Below, in pieces: positions 42,514 through 54,169 of a stretch of 64,000 nucleotides of DNA. The DNA comes from Allobosea sp. 117. Lineage in GTDB: Bacteria; Pseudomonadota; Alphaproteobacteria; Rhizobiales; Xanthobacteraceae. Location of the stretch: the NCBI RefSeq assembly GCF_000702305.1, contig NZ_JNLC01000014.1, positions 1 through 64,000 of the forward strand. Reading direction: 5' to 3'. Position numbers and translations under genes: made by a program. A model generated the notes under the pieces. The model saw only the letters and a list, made by a program, of their open reading frames with translations. It was not told where the DNA came from and searched no databases. Within the stretch, counting starts at the first letter, position 1; each line of letters begins with the position of its first letter.

Positions 42514-43455
42514 ATGACCACGCCAACCGACGACATCCGCCTCGCCATAGTGGGACTCGGCAAGATCGCACGCGACCAGCACGTGCCGGCGATTGCCGAG
42601 ACCGAAGGCATCCGCCTCGCCGCGGTGGCGAGCCGCAACGCTGAGCTGGACGGCGTCGCGCATTACGCGACCATGGACGAGATGCTGGAGGCGGCGCCCG
42701 ACATCGAGGCGGTGGCGCTCTGCACGCCGCCGCAGGTGCGCCGCGCGCAGGCGGCCCTCGCGCTGAAGGCGGGCAAGCACGTGCTGCTGGAGAAGCCGCC
42801 CGGCGCGACGGTGGCGGAGCTCGCGCCTCTCGCCTCGGCCGCGCGCGACGCCGGCCTGACGCTGTTCGCCACCTGGCATTCGCGCTTCGCACCCGGCGTC
42901 GAGCCGGCCCGCGCCTTCCTCGCGGAGCGCACGATCCGCTCGGTCGAGGTCGAGTGGAAGGAGGACGTGCGCGTCTGGCATCCCGGCCAGCGCTGGATCT
43001 GGGAGCCCGGCGGGCTCGGCGTGTTCGATCCGGGGATCAACGCGCTGTCCATCCTCACCTATGTGCTGCCGCGCCCGTTCTTCGTGACGTCGGCGACGCT
43101 CGACTTCCCCGAGAACTGCGCGGCGCCGATCGCCGCCGAGATCGCCTTCGAGGACACCGAGGGGGTGCATATCACCGCCGCGCTCGACTTCCTGCAGACC
43201 GGGCCGCAGACTTGGGACATCCGCGTCGCGACCGACACCGGGACGCTGACCCTCTCCTCCGGCGGCGCGAAGCTGTTCCACGATGGCGAGCCTCTCGTCG
43301 AGGCGCCCGAGGCGGAGTACCGTTCCATTTATCGTCGCTTCGTGGCGCTGGTCTCTGCCGGCGCATCGGATGTCGACGTGACGCCGCTGCAGCATGTCGC
43401 CGACGCCTTCATGCTCGGGCGCCGACGCACCGTCGACCCCTTCGAGGACGCGTGA
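42514..43455 (+). CDS. Gfo/Idh/MocA-family L-arabinose / D-galactose 1-dehydrogenase
   Basis: A 313-residue NAD(P)-dependent aldose dehydrogenase. It has a Rossmann fold with GLGKIARDQHVPA at residues 14-26 and the EKPPGATVAELAPL motif (Lys in EKPPG, about 91-95). The string WKEDVRVWHPGQRWIWEPGGLGVFD (core WHPGQRWIWEPGG) with DPGINALS corresponds to the Azospirillum L-arabinose 1-dehydrogenase, which also oxidises D-galactose. It makes the aldonolactone for the SMP-30 lactonase at 46.4 kb. GGGAGAGCGCC precedes the start. Seven bases separate it from the mutarotase gene. Confidence 0.92.
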   Translation: MTTPTDDIRLAIVGLGKIARDQHVPAIAETEGIRLAAVASRNAELDGVAHYATMDEMLEAAPDIEAVALCTPPQVRRAQAALALKAGKHVLLEKPPGATVAELAPLASAARDAGLTLFATWHSRFAPGVEPARAFLAERTIRSVEVEWKEDVRVWHPGQRWIWEPGGLGVFDPGINALSILTYVLPRPFFVTSATLDFPENCAAPIAAEIAFEDTEGVHITAALDFLQTGPQTWDIRVATDTGTLTLSSGGAKLFHDGEPLVEAPEAEYRSIYRRFVALVSAGASDVDVTPLQHVADAFMLGRRRTVDPFEDA

Positions 43456-43462
43456 GGGCCGG

Positions 43463-44551
43463 ATGCTCGCTTCGCCTCGCCCCGCCACCGCCGCGACATC
43501 CCGCGCCGTCTTCGGTCGCCTCGACGACGGCACGCCGGTCGAGGAGGTGCGCCTGCGCGGCGCGCGCGGCTTCGAGGCGCGCGTGATCGGCTACGGCGCA
43601 GCGCTGCGCTCGCTCCTCGTGCCGGATCGCGATGGCCGGCTCGACGACGTGGTGCTGGGGCATGACGACCTCGCCGGCTATGTCAGCGGGCGGCACTATT
43701 TCGGCGCCAGCGTCGGGCGCTACGCCAACCGGGTCGCGGGTGCCTCCTTCGCGCTCGACGGCCGACGCTACGAACTCGTCGCCAATGATGGCCCGAACGC
43801 GCTGCACGGCGGGCCGGCCGGCTTCGACCGGCGGGTGTGGACGACGCTCGCCCTCGGCGACGACCCGCACCCCTTCGTGACCTTCGGACTGTCGAGCCCG
43901 GATGGCGAGGAGGGCTATCCCGGTGCGCTCGAGGTCGAGGCGACCTATGCGCTCACCGGCCCGACCGAACTGACCGTCCATCTCACCGCACGGACCAGCC
44001 GTCCCACCATCGTCAACCTGACGAACCATGCCTATTTCAATCTGGGCGGCGCGAGAGGCGGTGACGTACTGGATCACAGGCTCACCATAGCGGCCGCGCA
44101 ATATCTCCCGACGGACGCCTCCGCCATTCCGCTCGGCGGCCCGGAGCCGGTCGCGGGAACGCCGTTCGACTTCCGCACGCCGCAACCGATCGGAGCGCGG
44201 ATTCGCGAGGCGGACGAACAGCTTCGCCGGGGCCGCGGCTATGACCACAACTGGTGCCTGGCGCCTGCCCGGCTCGACGAGCCGCGCCTTGCCGCGCGGC
44301 TGGAGGAGCCCCGCTCCGGACGGGTGATGGAGCTCCTCACCGACCAGCCCGGCCTGCAGTTCTATTCCGGCAATTTCCTCGACGGCTCGATCCCCGGCAA
44401 AGGCGGGCGGCTCTACCGGCAGTCCGACGCGCTGTGCGTTGAGCCGCAGATCTGGCCGGATGCGCCGAACCGGCCGGACTTCCCTTCCGCCCGCCTCGAT
44501 CCGGCGCAGAAATACCTCCACACCTCGATCTACCGCTTTTCCGCAGCCTGA
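43463..44551 (+). CDS. galM: Aldose 1-epimerase (galactose mutarotase)
   Basis: A 362-residue beta-sandwich enzyme interconverting sugar anomers. The GalM strings [14 protein letters not shown] (sugar-binding Arg), [15 protein letters not shown] (His of the active site), [10 protein letters not shown] (second His), [18 protein letters not shown] and [12 protein letters not shown] (catalytic Glu) are all present. No leader is evident, so it is cytoplasmic. It probably supplies the anomer that the 1-dehydrogenase uses. ATG 43463 follows GAGGGCCGG seven bases after the previous stop. Confidence 0.94.
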   Translation: MLASPRPATAATSRAVFGRLDDGTPVEEVRLRGARGFEARVIGYGAALRSLLVPDRDGRLDDVVLGHDDLAGYVSGRHYFGASVGRYANRVAGASFALDGRRYELVANDGPNALHGGPAGFDRRVWTTLALGDDPHPFVTFGLSSPDGEEGYPGALEVEATYALTGPTELTVHLTARTSRPTIVNLTNHAYFNLGGARGGDVLDHRLTIAAAQYLPTDASAIPLGGPEPVAGTPFDFRTPQPIGARIREADEQLRRGRGYDHNWCLAPARLDEPRLAARLEEPRSGRVMELLTDQPGLQFYSGNFLDGSIPGKGGRLYRQSDALCVEPQIWPDAPNRPDFPSARLDPAQKYLHTSIYRFSAA

Positions 44552-44574
44552 CGCCTACCTTGGAAAGCACGCAT

Positions 44575-46380
44575 ATGCACGGCCAAACGCCTCCGCCCGC
44601 CCCGAAGCTCCGCTCCCGCGCCTGGTTCGACAACCCGGCGAACGCGGACATGACGGCGCTCTATCTCGAGCGCTACATGAATTTCGGGCTCAGCCAGGAG
44701 GAATTGCAGAGCGAGCGCCCGATCATCGGCATCGCGCAGACGGGCTCCGACCTGTCCCCCTGCAATCGCCACCATATCGAGCTCGCCAAGCGGGTGCGCG
44801 AGGGCATCCGCGAGGCCGGCGGCATCGCCATCGAGTTCCCGGTGCATCCGATCCAGGAGACCGGCAAGCGGCCGACCGCGGGCCTCGACCGCAACCTCGC
44901 CTATCTCGGTCTCGTCGAGGTGCTGTACGGCTATCCGCTCGACGGCGTGGTGCTCACCATCGGCTGCGACAAGACGACCCCCGCCTGCCTGATGGCGGCG
45001 GCGACGGTGAACATCCCGGCCATCGCGCTGTCGGTCGGGCCGATGCTGAACGGCTGGTTCCGCGGCGAGCGCACGGGCTCGGGCACCATCGTGTGGAAGG
45101 CGCGCGAGCTGCTGGCGAAGGGCGAGATCGACTATCAGGGCTTCGTGAAGCTGGTCGCCTCCTCGGCCCCCTCGACCGGCTATTGCAACACCATGGGCAC
45201 GGCGACGACGATGAACTCGCTCGCCGAGGCGCTGGGCATGCAGCTTCCGGGTTCCGCCGCCATTCCCGCGCCCTATCGCGACCGGCAGGAAGTCGCGTAC
45301 CGCACCGGCCTGCGCATCGTCGAGATGGTGCGCGAGGACCTGAAGCCGTCCGACATCCTGACGCGCGAGGCCTTCCTGAACGCCATCCGGGTCAACTCCG
45401 CCATCGGCGGCTCGACCAACGCGCCGATCCATCTCAACGCGCTCGCCCGCCATGTCGGCGTCGAGCTCACCGTGGACGACTGGCAGACCTATGGCGAGGA
45501 CATACCGCTGCTGGTCAACCTCCAGCCGGCGGGCGAGTATCTCGGCGAGGACTACTACCATGCCGGCGGCGTGCCGGCGGTGGTCGCCGAGTTGATGAAG
45601 CAGGGCCTGATCGCCGAGGACGCGCTGACCGTGAATGGGCGCAGCATCGGCGAGAACTGCCGCGACGTCCGGATCGAGAACGAGGCGGTGATCCGCCCCT
45701 TCGACCAGCCGCTCAAGGAGAAGGCCGGCTTCCGCGTGCTGCGCGGGAACCTGTTCCACTCGGCGATCATGAAGATGAGCGTGATCAGCCCCGAATTCCG
45801 CAACCGCTACCTCTCCAACCCCGACGATCCCGAGGCGTTCGAGGGCCGCGCTGTCGTGTTCGACGGACCGGAGGACTACCACGCCCGCATCGACGATCCC
45901 GCGCTCGCCATCGACGAGATGACGATCCTGTTCATGCGCGGCGCCGGGCCGGTCGGCTATCCGGGCGCGGCGGAGGTCGTGAACATGCGGGCGCCCGACT
46001 ACCTCATCAAGGCCGGCGTGCATTCGCTGCCGTGCATAGGCGACGGAAGGCAGTCCGGCACCTCCGGCTCGCCCTCGATCCTCAACGCCTCGCCCGAGGC
46101 AGCCACCGGCGGCGGCCTCGCCTTGCTGCGCACCGGCGACCGCGTGCGCATCGATTTGAGGCGCGGCACCGCCGACATGCTGCTGCCGGAGGAGGAGCTG
46201 GCGGCGCGCCGCACGGCGCTGGAGGCCGAGGGCGGCTACCACTACCCGGCGAACCAGACGCCCTGGCAGGAGATCCAGCGCAACCTCGTCGGCCAGCTCG
46301 AAGGCGGCGCGGTGCTGGAGCCGGCGGTGCGCTACCAGCGCATCGCGCAGACCATGGGGGTGCCCCGTGACAACCACTAG
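44575..46380 (+). CDS. IlvD/Edd-family sugar-acid dehydratase, D-xylonate dehydratase (XylD) type
   Basis: A 601-residue [2Fe-2S] dehydratase, a second and distinct family member in this locus. Ligand cysteines are at about 63 ([11 protein letters not shown]), 131 (IGCDKTTPA) and 204 ([12 protein letters not shown]). [57 protein letters not shown] and NQTPWQEIQ follow Caulobacter XylD by recall. It probably dehydrates D-xylonate or a related aldonate such as D-galactonate, and the substrate cannot be settled by eye. ATG 44575 has GGAAAG upstream; TTG 44560 is an alternative. Its end overlaps the lactonase gene by 14 bases. Confidence 0.9.
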   Translation: MHGQTPPPAPKLRSRAWFDNPANADMTALYLERYMNFGLSQEELQSERPIIGIAQTGSDLSPCNRHHIELAKRVREGIREAGGIAIEFPVHPIQETGKRPTAGLDRNLAYLGLVEVLYGYPLDGVVLTIGCDKTTPACLMAAATVNIPAIALSVGPMLNGWFRGERTGSGTIVWKARELLAKGEIDYQGFVKLVASSAPSTGYCNTMGTATTMNSLAEALGMQLPGSAAIPAPYRDRQEVAYRTGLRIVEMVREDLKPSDILTREAFLNAIRVNSAIGGSTNAPIHLNALARHVGVELTVDDWQTYGEDIPLLVNLQPAGEYLGEDYYHAGGVPAVVAELMKQGLIAEDALTVNGRSIGENCRDVRIENEAVIRPFDQPLKEKAGFRVLRGNLFHSAIMKMSVISPEFRNRYLSNPDDPEAFEGRAVVFDGPEDYHARIDDPALAIDEMTILFMRGAGPVGYPGAAEVVNMRAPDYLIKAGVHSLPCIGDGRQSGTSGSPSILNASPEAATGGGLALLRTGDRVRIDLRRGTADMLLPEEELAARRTALEAEGGYHYPANQTPWQEIQRNLVGQLEGGAVLEPAVRYQRIAQTMGVPRDNH

Positions 46381-47293
46381 CGCGGCGACGGTGGCGCGTC
46401 CGACGGTGCACGAGACCGTGCCGGTCTCGGTGCTCTGCGCGGAGCGCTGTCATCTCGGCGAGGGGCCGAGCTACGACGCGGCGACCGACACCGCCTGGTG
46501 GTTCGACATCGTCGAGCGCCGCCTGTTCGAGGCGGATCTCGCCACCGGCGCGGTCGCGATCCACCCCCTGCCCTTCATGGCGAGCGCGCTGGCCGTGGTG
46601 GAGGAAGGCCGGCAGTTGCTCTCGACCGATGGCGGCCTGGTGCTGCGCGACGCCGTGACCGGCCGCCTCCAGCCGGTCGTCGCGGTCGAAGCCACCAATC
46701 CGCGCACCCGCTCCAACGATGCGCGCGTGCATCCGAGCGGCACCTTCTGGATCAGCACCATGGGCCGGCGGGCCGAGGCCGGCATGGGGGCGATCTATGC
46801 CTTCCGGAACGGCGAGGTCACGCCGCTGTTCACCGGCATCACCATACCGAACGCCATCTGCTTCTCGCCCGACGGCACCACCGGCTATTTCGCCGACACT
46901 CGCGAGAATCACCTCTACCGGGTTGCGCTCGACCCCGCGACCGGCCTTCCCATGGCCCCACCGAGCACGCTGCACCGGCATCCCGGCGAAGGCGGCCTCG
47001 ACGGCGCCGTCACCGACGCGGAGGGGCTGATCTGGTGCGCGATCTGGGGCGGCGGCCACCTCGCCGCCTATACGCCGGAAGGTGAGCGGGTGCGCACCGT
47101 CTCGGTACCGGCACACCAGCCGAGCTGCCCGGTGTTCGTCGGGCGCGACTTCGGCCGCGTGCTGGTGACCTCGGCCTATCAGGATATGAGCACGGACGCC
47201 CGCGCGGGCGATCCGGGACATGGGCAGACGATCCTTCTCGACATCGGCGCGCGCGGCCGCGCCGAGCCGCGCGTGCGGCTGGGAGGCATATGA
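46367..47293 (+). CDS. SMP-30/gluconolactonase-family sugar lactonase
   Basis: A 308-residue six-bladed beta-propeller lactonase. The metal ligands of the family are present: Glu in LGEGPSYD (about residue 33), Asn in [14 protein letters not shown] (about 115), and Asp in [11 protein letters not shown] (about 207). [14 protein letters not shown] and [12 protein letters not shown] are also typical. It hydrolyses the lactones made by the aldose 1-dehydrogenase, such as L-arabinono- or D-galactono-lactone. It starts at GTG 46367 inside the preceding dehydratase gene. Its stop overlaps the dgoK start region (ATATGATG). Confidence 0.92.
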   Translation: MTTTSAATVARPTVHETVPVSVLCAERCHLGEGPSYDAATDTAWWFDIVERRLFEADLATGAVAIHPLPFMASALAVVEEGRQLLSTDGGLVLRDAVTGRLQPVVAVEATNPRTRSNDARVHPSGTFWISTMGRRAEAGMGAIYAFRNGEVTPLFTGITIPNAICFSPDGTTGYFADTRENHLYRVALDPATGLPMAPPSTLHRHPGEGGLDGAVTDAEGLIWCAIWGGGHLAAYTPEGERVRTVSVPAHQPSCPVFVGRDFGRVLVTSAYQDMSTDARAGDPGHGQTILLDIGARGRAEPRVRLGGI

Positions 47294-48225
47294 TGGGCGC
47301 CCTCGCGCATGCCGTGGTCGACTGGGGCACGTCGAGCTTCCGCCTGTGGACGCTCGACCGCGACGGCCGTGTGCTCGGCGAACAGCGCAGCGGACAGGGC
47401 CTTCTCACGGCGGCAAAAGAGGGATTCGAGACCGTGCTCGAATCCCATCTCGCGGCGCTCGACGTGCCGGCGGAGGTCCCGGTCATGATGTGCGGCATGG
47501 TCGGCTCCCGCACCGGCTGGACGGAGGCCGCCTATCTCGATGCGCCCGTACGGCTGGAACGGCTCGCGACCCACGCTACGCGCGTGCCCGACACGCGGCG
47601 CCCGGTCCGCATCCTGCCCGGCATCGCCCAGCGAGAGGGTGCGCATCCCGATGTCATGCGCGGGGAGGAAACGCAGCTTCTCGCGCTCGCCGGCGAACGG
47701 CACAGCGGCCTCGCCTGCCTGCCCGGCACCCACTCCAAATGGGTGGAGCTGAAGGGCGGCGCGGTCCTGCGCTTCGCGACCTTCATGACCGGCGAGCTGT
47801 TCCAACTGCTGCGCACCGCCTCGGTGATCGCGCCCGCCGTCGAGGGCGGAGCGGCGGTCGATCCCGGATCGGCGGAGTTCTCGGAGGCTGTCGGCGAGGC
47901 ATTCGCGGCGCCCGAGTTGCTCAGCAACCAGCTCTTCGAGCTGCGCGCCGGATGGCTGCTTGCGGGGCGTGGCGCGAGCGCCACGAATGCGCGGCTCTCC
48001 GGCCTGCTGATCGGCCTCGAACTCGCCGGGGCACGCCGCCGCATGGGATCGCTCGACGGCGCCGTTCTCGTCGCCGCGGGACCGGCGGCCGCGCTCTACC
48101 GGCGCGCCCTCGCGGTCGCCGGCGTCGCCGACATTACGGTCCGGGACGCGGAGGCGAGCGTGCGCGAGGGCTTGCACGCGGCGGCAAAGCTCGCCTTCCT
48201 AGAAGCCCAGGGAGCCTGCCCATGA
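47293..48225 (+). CDS. dgoK: 2-dehydro-3-deoxygalactonokinase DgoK
   Basis: A 310-residue sugar-acid kinase of the ASKHA fold. VVDWGTSSFRLWTLDRDG at the N-terminus is the phosphate-1 motif of DgoK. VMMCGMVGSRTGW, VRILPGIAQREGAHPDVMRGEETQ, CLPGTHSKWVEL and FATFMTGELFQLL are DgoK-specific strings. It phosphorylates 2-keto-3-deoxygalactonate for cleavage by DgoA, which overlaps its end (ATGA). ATG 47293 gives better spacing to GGGAGG than ATG 47290. This enzyme shows that the locus handles galactose as well as arabinose. Confidence 0.94.
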   Translation: MGALAHAVVDWGTSSFRLWTLDRDGRVLGEQRSGQGLLTAAKEGFETVLESHLAALDVPAEVPVMMCGMVGSRTGWTEAAYLDAPVRLERLATHATRVPDTRRPVRILPGIAQREGAHPDVMRGEETQLLALAGERHSGLACLPGTHSKWVELKGGAVLRFATFMTGELFQLLRTASVIAPAVEGGAAVDPGSAEFSEAVGEAFAAPELLSNQLFELRAGWLLAGRGASATNARLSGLLIGLELAGARRRMGSLDGAVLVAAGPAAALYRRALAVAGVADITVRDAEASVREGLHAAAKLAFLEAQGACP

Positions 48226-48887
48226 CGACAATCCCCGGCACGCCCTGGCCGCGCCTGAGACGGCCGCTCGTCGCCATATTGCGCGGCCTCGCCCCGCAGG
48301 AGGCGGAGGCGGTGGTCGGCGCGCTGATCGAGGAGGGTTTCGAGGCGATCGAGATCCCGCTCAATTCGCCCGATCCGTTCCGCTCCATCGCGGCGGCGGC
48401 GCGCCTCGCTCCGCCCGGCGTGCTGATCGGCGCGGGGACGGTGCTGGAGACGGCCGAGGTCGAGCGGCTGAACGAGGTCGGCGGCCGGCTGATGGTCAGC
48501 CCCAATGTCGAGCCGGAGGTGATCGCCCGCGCGAGCCGCCACGGCATGGTGACCATGCCCGGCGTGCTCACTCCGACCGAGGCGATCCGCGCCGTGAAGG
48601 CCGGCGCCTCGGCCCTGAAGTTCTTCCCGGCCAACCTGCTCGGACCCGCGATCATCCAGTCGATCGCCGTGGTGCTGCCGGCGGGCACGGTGGTCGGCGC
48701 GGTGGGCGGCGTCGGCGAGAAGGACTTCGCCGCTTATGCGGCGGCCGGCATCCGCACCTTCGGCCTCGGCTCCAGCCTCTACCGGCCCGGCGCGAGCGCC
48801 ACCGAGGTGCGGGGCAAGGCGCGGGCGGTGATCGCCGCCTACGACGCCGCCTTTCCGGATCAGGAGACCTTGCGCGCCTCGGCGTGA
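48222..48887 (+). CDS. dgoA: 2-dehydro-3-deoxy-6-phosphogalactonate aldolase DgoA
   Basis: A 221-residue class I aldolase of the KDPG/KHG family. VAILRGLAPQEAEAVVGAL (catalytic-site Arg/Glu region), GFEAIEIPLNSPDP, GAGTVL, LMVSPN, VTMPGVLTPTEAIRAVKAGA and ALKFFPANLLGP (Schiff-base Lys, about 129) are as in E. coli DgoA. It splits 2-keto-3-deoxy-6-phosphogalactonate to pyruvate and glyceraldehyde 3-phosphate. It starts in the dgoK stop codon. No terminator separates it from chvE, 84 bases on. Confidence 0.94.
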   Translation: MTTIPGTPWPRLRRPLVAILRGLAPQEAEAVVGALIEEGFEAIEIPLNSPDPFRSIAAAARLAPPGVLIGAGTVLETAEVERLNEVGGRLMVSPNVEPEVIARASRHGMVTMPGVLTPTEAIRAVKAGASALKFFPANLLGPAIIQSIAVVLPAGTVVGAVGGVGEKDFAAYAAAGIRTFGLGSSLYRPGASATEVRGKARAVIAAYDAAFPDQETLRASA

Positions 48888-48971
48888 GGCGCTCACCCCC
48901 ATGCGCGGCATCCCGCCGCCAACAAGACGGCACGCAAACGCGGCCAACCGATTTCAACAAGGGAGTTACCG

Positions 48972-50042
48972 ATGAAACGCCTGACGACCACTCTCTCCGC
49001 CATCGCGCTCGGCGCGCTGGCCATCGGGCTTGCCGGCCCGGCGGCCGCGCAGGACAAGCCGACGGTCGGCATCGCCATGCCGACCAAGGCCTCCGCCCGC
49101 TGGATCGCCGACGGCGACAACATGGTGAAGGTGCTGAAGGAGCGCGGCTACAAGACCGACCTCCAATATGCCGAGGACGACATCCCCAACCAGCTCTCGC
49201 AGATCGAGAACATGGTGACCAAGGGCGCCAAGGTGCTGGTGATCGCCTCGATCGACGGCACCACGCTCTCCGACGTGCTGAAGCAGGCGCACGACAAGGG
49301 CATCAAGGTCATCGCCTATGACCGGCTGATCCGCGACACGCCGAATGTCGACTACTATGCCACCTTCGACAATTTCCAGGTCGGCGTGCTGCAGGCGCAG
49401 TCGCTGCTCAAGGGGCTCGGCTATCCCGAGAACAAGGGGCCGTTCAACATCGAGCTGTTCGGCGGCTCGCCGGACGACAACAACGCCTATTTCTTCTACG
49501 ACGGCGCCATGTCGGTGCTGAAGCCGCTCATCGACGCCGGCACGCTGAAGGTGCCGAGCGGCCAGATGGGCATGGACAAGGTCTCGACCCTGCGCTGGGA
49601 CGGTGCCACCGCGCAGGCGCGCATGGATAACCTGCTCAGCGCCTTCTACACCGACAAGAAACTCGACGGTGTGCTCTCGCCCTATGACGGGCTCTCCATC
49701 GGCATCCTCTCCTCGGTGAAGGGCGTCGGCTACGGCTCGGGCAACATGAAGATGCCGATCGTGACCGGGCAGGACGCCGAGGTGCCCTCGGTGAAGTCGA
49801 TGCTCGCCGGCGAGCAGTATTCCTCGATCTTCAAGGACACCCGCGACCTCGCCAAGGTGACCGCCGACATGGTCGACGCCTCGCTCAGCGGCAAGGAGGT
49901 CACGGTGAACGACACCAAGACCTACAACAACGGCCAGAAGGTCGTGCCGTCCTACCTGCTCAAGCCGGTCGTGGTCGACAAGGGCAACTGGCAGGAGATC
50001 CTGATCGGCAGCGGCTACTACAAGCAGAACCAGATCAACTGA
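48972..50042 (+). CDS. chvE: Multiple-sugar periplasmic binding protein ChvE
   Basis: A 356-residue binding protein with a Sec leader (cleavage after PAAAQ, about residue 26). Long identical strings to Agrobacterium ChvE by recall include [111 protein letters not shown] and [13 protein letters not shown]. It binds galactose, arabinose, glucose, xylose and related sugars. AGGGAG precedes the ATG. A hairpin follows, then gguA and gguB. No vir genes are seen, so a nutritional role is inferred. Confidence 0.96.
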   Translation: MKRLTTTLSAIALGALAIGLAGPAAAQDKPTVGIAMPTKASARWIADGDNMVKVLKERGYKTDLQYAEDDIPNQLSQIENMVTKGAKVLVIASIDGTTLSDVLKQAHDKGIKVIAYDRLIRDTPNVDYYATFDNFQVGVLQAQSLLKGLGYPENKGPFNIELFGGSPDDNNAYFFYDGAMSVLKPLIDAGTLKVPSGQMGMDKVSTLRWDGATAQARMDNLLSAFYTDKKLDGVLSPYDGLSIGILSSVKGVGYGSGNMKMPIVTGQDAEVPSVKSMLAGEQYSSIFKDTRDLAKVTADMVDASLSGKEVTVNDTKTYNNGQKVVPSYLLKPVVVDKGNWQEILIGSGYYKQNQIN

Positions 50043-50048
50043 TCCCCT

Positions 50049-50082
50049 CCCCGCGCCGCGCGGCATGCGCGACGGCGCGGGG
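50049..50082 (+). terminator. Compound hairpin attenuator after chvE
   Basis: CCCCGCGCCG (50049-50058) and CGGCGCGGGG (50073-50082) pair perfectly, with an inner CGCG/CGCG stem. It begins 6 bases after the chvE stop and has no T-tract. It probably stabilises the chvE message relative to gguAB. Confidence 0.6.
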
Positions 50083-50106
50083 CAACTCCCCACACTGGAG
50101 CGCGCC

Positions 50107-51638
<1,532 letters not shown>

Positions 51639-51642
<4 letters not shown>

Positions 51643-52832
51643 GCGACAAGATGGTCGCGCTCCAGGAGAAGCCGCGTCATGCGGGGTTCCTGAAAAGCAA
51701 CTTACGCGAATACGGCATGCTGCTGTCGCTCTTCGCGATCATGATCTTCTTCCAGGTGGTGACGGACGGCACGCTGCTGCGGCCGCTGAACCTCACCAAC
51801 CTCGTGCTGCAGAACAGCTACATCGTCATCATGGCGCTGGGCATGCTGCTGGTGATCGTGACCGGCCATATCGACCTTTCGGTCGGCTCGGTGGCCGGCT
51901 TCATCGGCGCGGTGGCGGCGGTGCTGATCGTGAAGCTCGGCGTCAACTACGTGCTCGCCACCTTCATCTGCCTCGCGCTCGGGGCAGCGATCGGCGCGGC
52001 GCAGGGCTACTGGGTCGCCTATTTCAAGATCCCGTCCTTCATCGTCACGCTGGCGGGCATGCTGGTGTTCAAGGGACTGGCGCTCGCCATCCTGCAGGGG
52101 CAGTCGGTCGGGCCGTTCCCGCAGACCTTCCAGAAGCTCTCCTCCGGCTTCATCCCGGAGATCTTCCCCGATGCCGGGCAGCTCTATCCGACCTCGCTCG
52201 CCATCGGCGCGCTGCTGGCACTGGTGCTGGTCTGGCAGAACTTCCGCAGCCGCGCCCGGCAGGAAGCGCACGGCATCGAGACCGAGCCCTACGGCTTCTT
52301 CCTGCTCAAGAATCTCGTGTTCTTCGGGGTGATCGTCTATTTCGCCTATCTGATCGCCTCGCACCGCGGGCTGCCCAACGTGCTGGTGATCATGACCGCG
52401 CTGATCGCGCTGTTCGGCTTCATCACCACCCGCACCACCATCGGCCGGCAGATCTACGCGGTGGGCGGCAACGAGAAGGCGGCCAAGCTCTCCGGCATCA
52501 AGACCGAGCGGCTGACCTTCCTCACCTTCGTGAACATGGGCGTTCTGGCGGCGCTGGCCGGGCTCATCTTCGCCGCGCGGCTGAACACCGCGACGCCGAA
52601 GGCGGGCCTCGGCTTCGAGCTCGACGTGATCGCCGCCTGCTTCATCGGCGGCGCCTCCGCCTATGGCGGCGTCGGGCGGGTCGGCGGCGCGGTGATCGGC
52701 GCGCTGATCATGGGCGTGATGAACAACGGCATGTCGATCCTCGGCATCGGCATCGACTACCAGCAGGTCATCAAGGGCCTGGTGCTGCTCGGCGCGGTGT
52801 GCCTCGACGTCTACAACCAGAAGCGGGCGTGA
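51639..52832 (+). CDS. gguB: Multiple-sugar ABC transporter permease GguB
   Basis: A 397-residue CUT2 permease, longer than YtfT/YjfF because of the extra central region (about 185-250) found in GguB/XylH/MmsB proteins. [18 protein letters not shown] near residue 80, [38 protein letters not shown] and [19 protein letters not shown] are conserved. About ten helices are expected. It starts in the gguA stop. The gguC gene that follows gguB in Agrobacterium is absent here, and a convergent LysR gene comes next. Confidence 0.95.
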
Positions 52833-52841
52833 CGGCGCGCG

Positions 52842-53786
52842 CTACGCTCCCGGACCGTCCTTGGTGGCCGGGAGCGGCGCGCTGTCGAACCGCATCCGCC
52901 TGAATGCCTCGACGACGAAGTCGACGAAGGCGCGGGTCTTCGCCGGCAGCAGGGTGCGGGACGCGTAGTAGAGCGAGATCGCGCCGGCATCGGCATGCCA
53001 GCCGGGCAGGACACGGACGAGCGCGCCGCCTTCGAGATCGGAGAGCACGTCCGGCACGGCGAGCAGCGTCACACCCAGCCCCAGGCGGGCGGCCTCGCGC
53101 ATCGCGGCCGGATCGTTGGCCACGATCGTCTCGGCAAGGATCGCCGGCATCTCGACCCCGGCGGCGTCACGCATGGACCAGTGGCGGATGCGGCCGGTGC
53201 GCAGCGAACGCATGACGATGCCGTCGAGCGCGGAGAGCCCCGCCGGATCGGCGGGCGGCGTGCGGCCAGCCATATAGGCGGGTGACGCCACCGCGATGAT
53301 GCGGGCCGGCGCCAGAGTGCGCGCGACAATGCCGGGCGCGAGATCGAAGCCGCCGCCGATCGCCGCGTCGTAGCCCTCCGCGACGAGGTCGACCTGCCGG
53401 TTCTCGAAATGCCATTCCGGCCTAATGAGCGGGTAGCGGCCGAGGAACTCCGGCATCAGCGGCAGGATATGGCCGATGCCGAAGGTCGGGCTCAGGCTCA
53501 CCTTCAGCCGCCCGGCCGGCTCCGAGGCGCCCGACGCAGCCTCCGCAATCGCCGCCTGAAGCGCGTCGAGATTGCCGCCGATGGACTGGAGAAAACCCTC
53601 GCCGGCCTCCGTGAGCGTCAACTTGCGCGTGGAACGCTGGAACAGCCGCACCCCGAGATTGCGCTCCAGCATCGCGACATTGCGGCTCACCGCGGCGGGC
53701 GTGAGCGCGAGCCGCCGCGCGGCCTCCGAGAAGGAGCCGGCTTCGGCGCTGCGGACGAAGCTCTCCAGATTGGCCAGCGTCTCCAT
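52842..53786 (-). CDS. LysR-family transcriptional regulator
   Basis: A 314-residue regulator with an N-terminal winged helix. METLANLESFVRSAEAGSFS leads to the RRLALTPAAVSRNVAMLE helix-turn-helix and LGVRLFQRSTRKLTLTEAG. A periplasmic-binding-like effector domain follows (about 90-300). This is the CrgA/AaeR-type subgroup common beside short reductase operons. ATG 53786 is preferred over the 14-codon upstream extension. It is divergent from a decayed SnoaL/SDR remnant and the COG2085 reductase gene, and may have controlled both. Confidence 0.9.
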   Translation of the reverse strand: METLANLESFVRSAEAGSFSEAARRLALTPAAVSRNVAMLERNLGVRLFQRSTRKLTLTEAGEGFLQSIGGNLDALQAAIAEAASGASEPAGRLKVSLSPTFGIGHILPLMPEFLGRYPLIRPEWHFENRQVDLVAEGYDAAIGGGFDLAPGIVARTLAPARIIAVASPAYMAGRTPPADPAGLSALDGIVMRSLRTGRIRHWSMRDAAGVEMPAILAETIVANDPAAMREAARLGLGVTLLAVPDVLSDLEGGALVRVLPGWHADAGAISLYYASRTLLPAKTRAFVDFVVEAFRRMRFDSAPLPATKDGPGA

Positions 53787-53897
53787 CACCGTCGCTTTCA
53801 ATGATTGATTGAAGCCGATGATAGCCAATAACCGCTAATGCGATTGGAATAAACCCACCATCTTCACTCCATCGAAACCCGAGCCGGAGTGAAGACA

Positions 53898-54140
53898 ATG
53901 GTGCTCCTTCGTAATTCCGCCGCGCAGGCCGGCGCCCCCCCGCGCCGCCAACAAGGCGGTCATCCGCCACCTGCTGGAAGGCGTGCAGCGCGACGGGGAC
54001 TTCGACCTGTTCGATGCCCTGTTCGCCCCGGACTACGTGGACCACACGCCGTTCGGCGGCTTGTCGAATGCCCGCTCACCGGCAAGGCCGCCTTCGTCAC
54101 CGGCGCCGAGATCGTCGCCGATGGCGGGCTGACCGCCTGA
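53898..54140 (+). pseudogene. Remnant: SnoaL/ester-cyclase head joined to a short-chain dehydrogenase tail
   Basis: Two frames carry unrelated pieces. From about 53944 to 54063, one frame reads AANKAVIRHLLEGVQRDG and FDALFAPDYVDHTPFGG, typical of SnoaL-like or ester-cyclase N-termini. From about 54078 to the TGA at 54138-54140, another frame reads LTGKAAFVTGAEIVADGGLTA-type sequence (21 residues including the last A), the usual C-terminus of short-chain dehydrogenases. The ATG at 53898 is in the second frame. Deleting one base of the seven-C run at 53935-53941 would connect it to the SnoaL part. The simplest reading is a large deletion that fused two genes, plus frameshift decay. Confidence 0.65.
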
Positions 54141-54169
54141 ACACACCCCACGCGCAAAGGATCATTCCC

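Noticed and set aside
53935..53941. Seven-C run as a phase-variation switch
   Set aside because: Restoring the frame still gives only a truncated SnoaL head ending in unrelated sequence, so the locus looks decayed rather than switchable. A sequencing error at the run is also possible.
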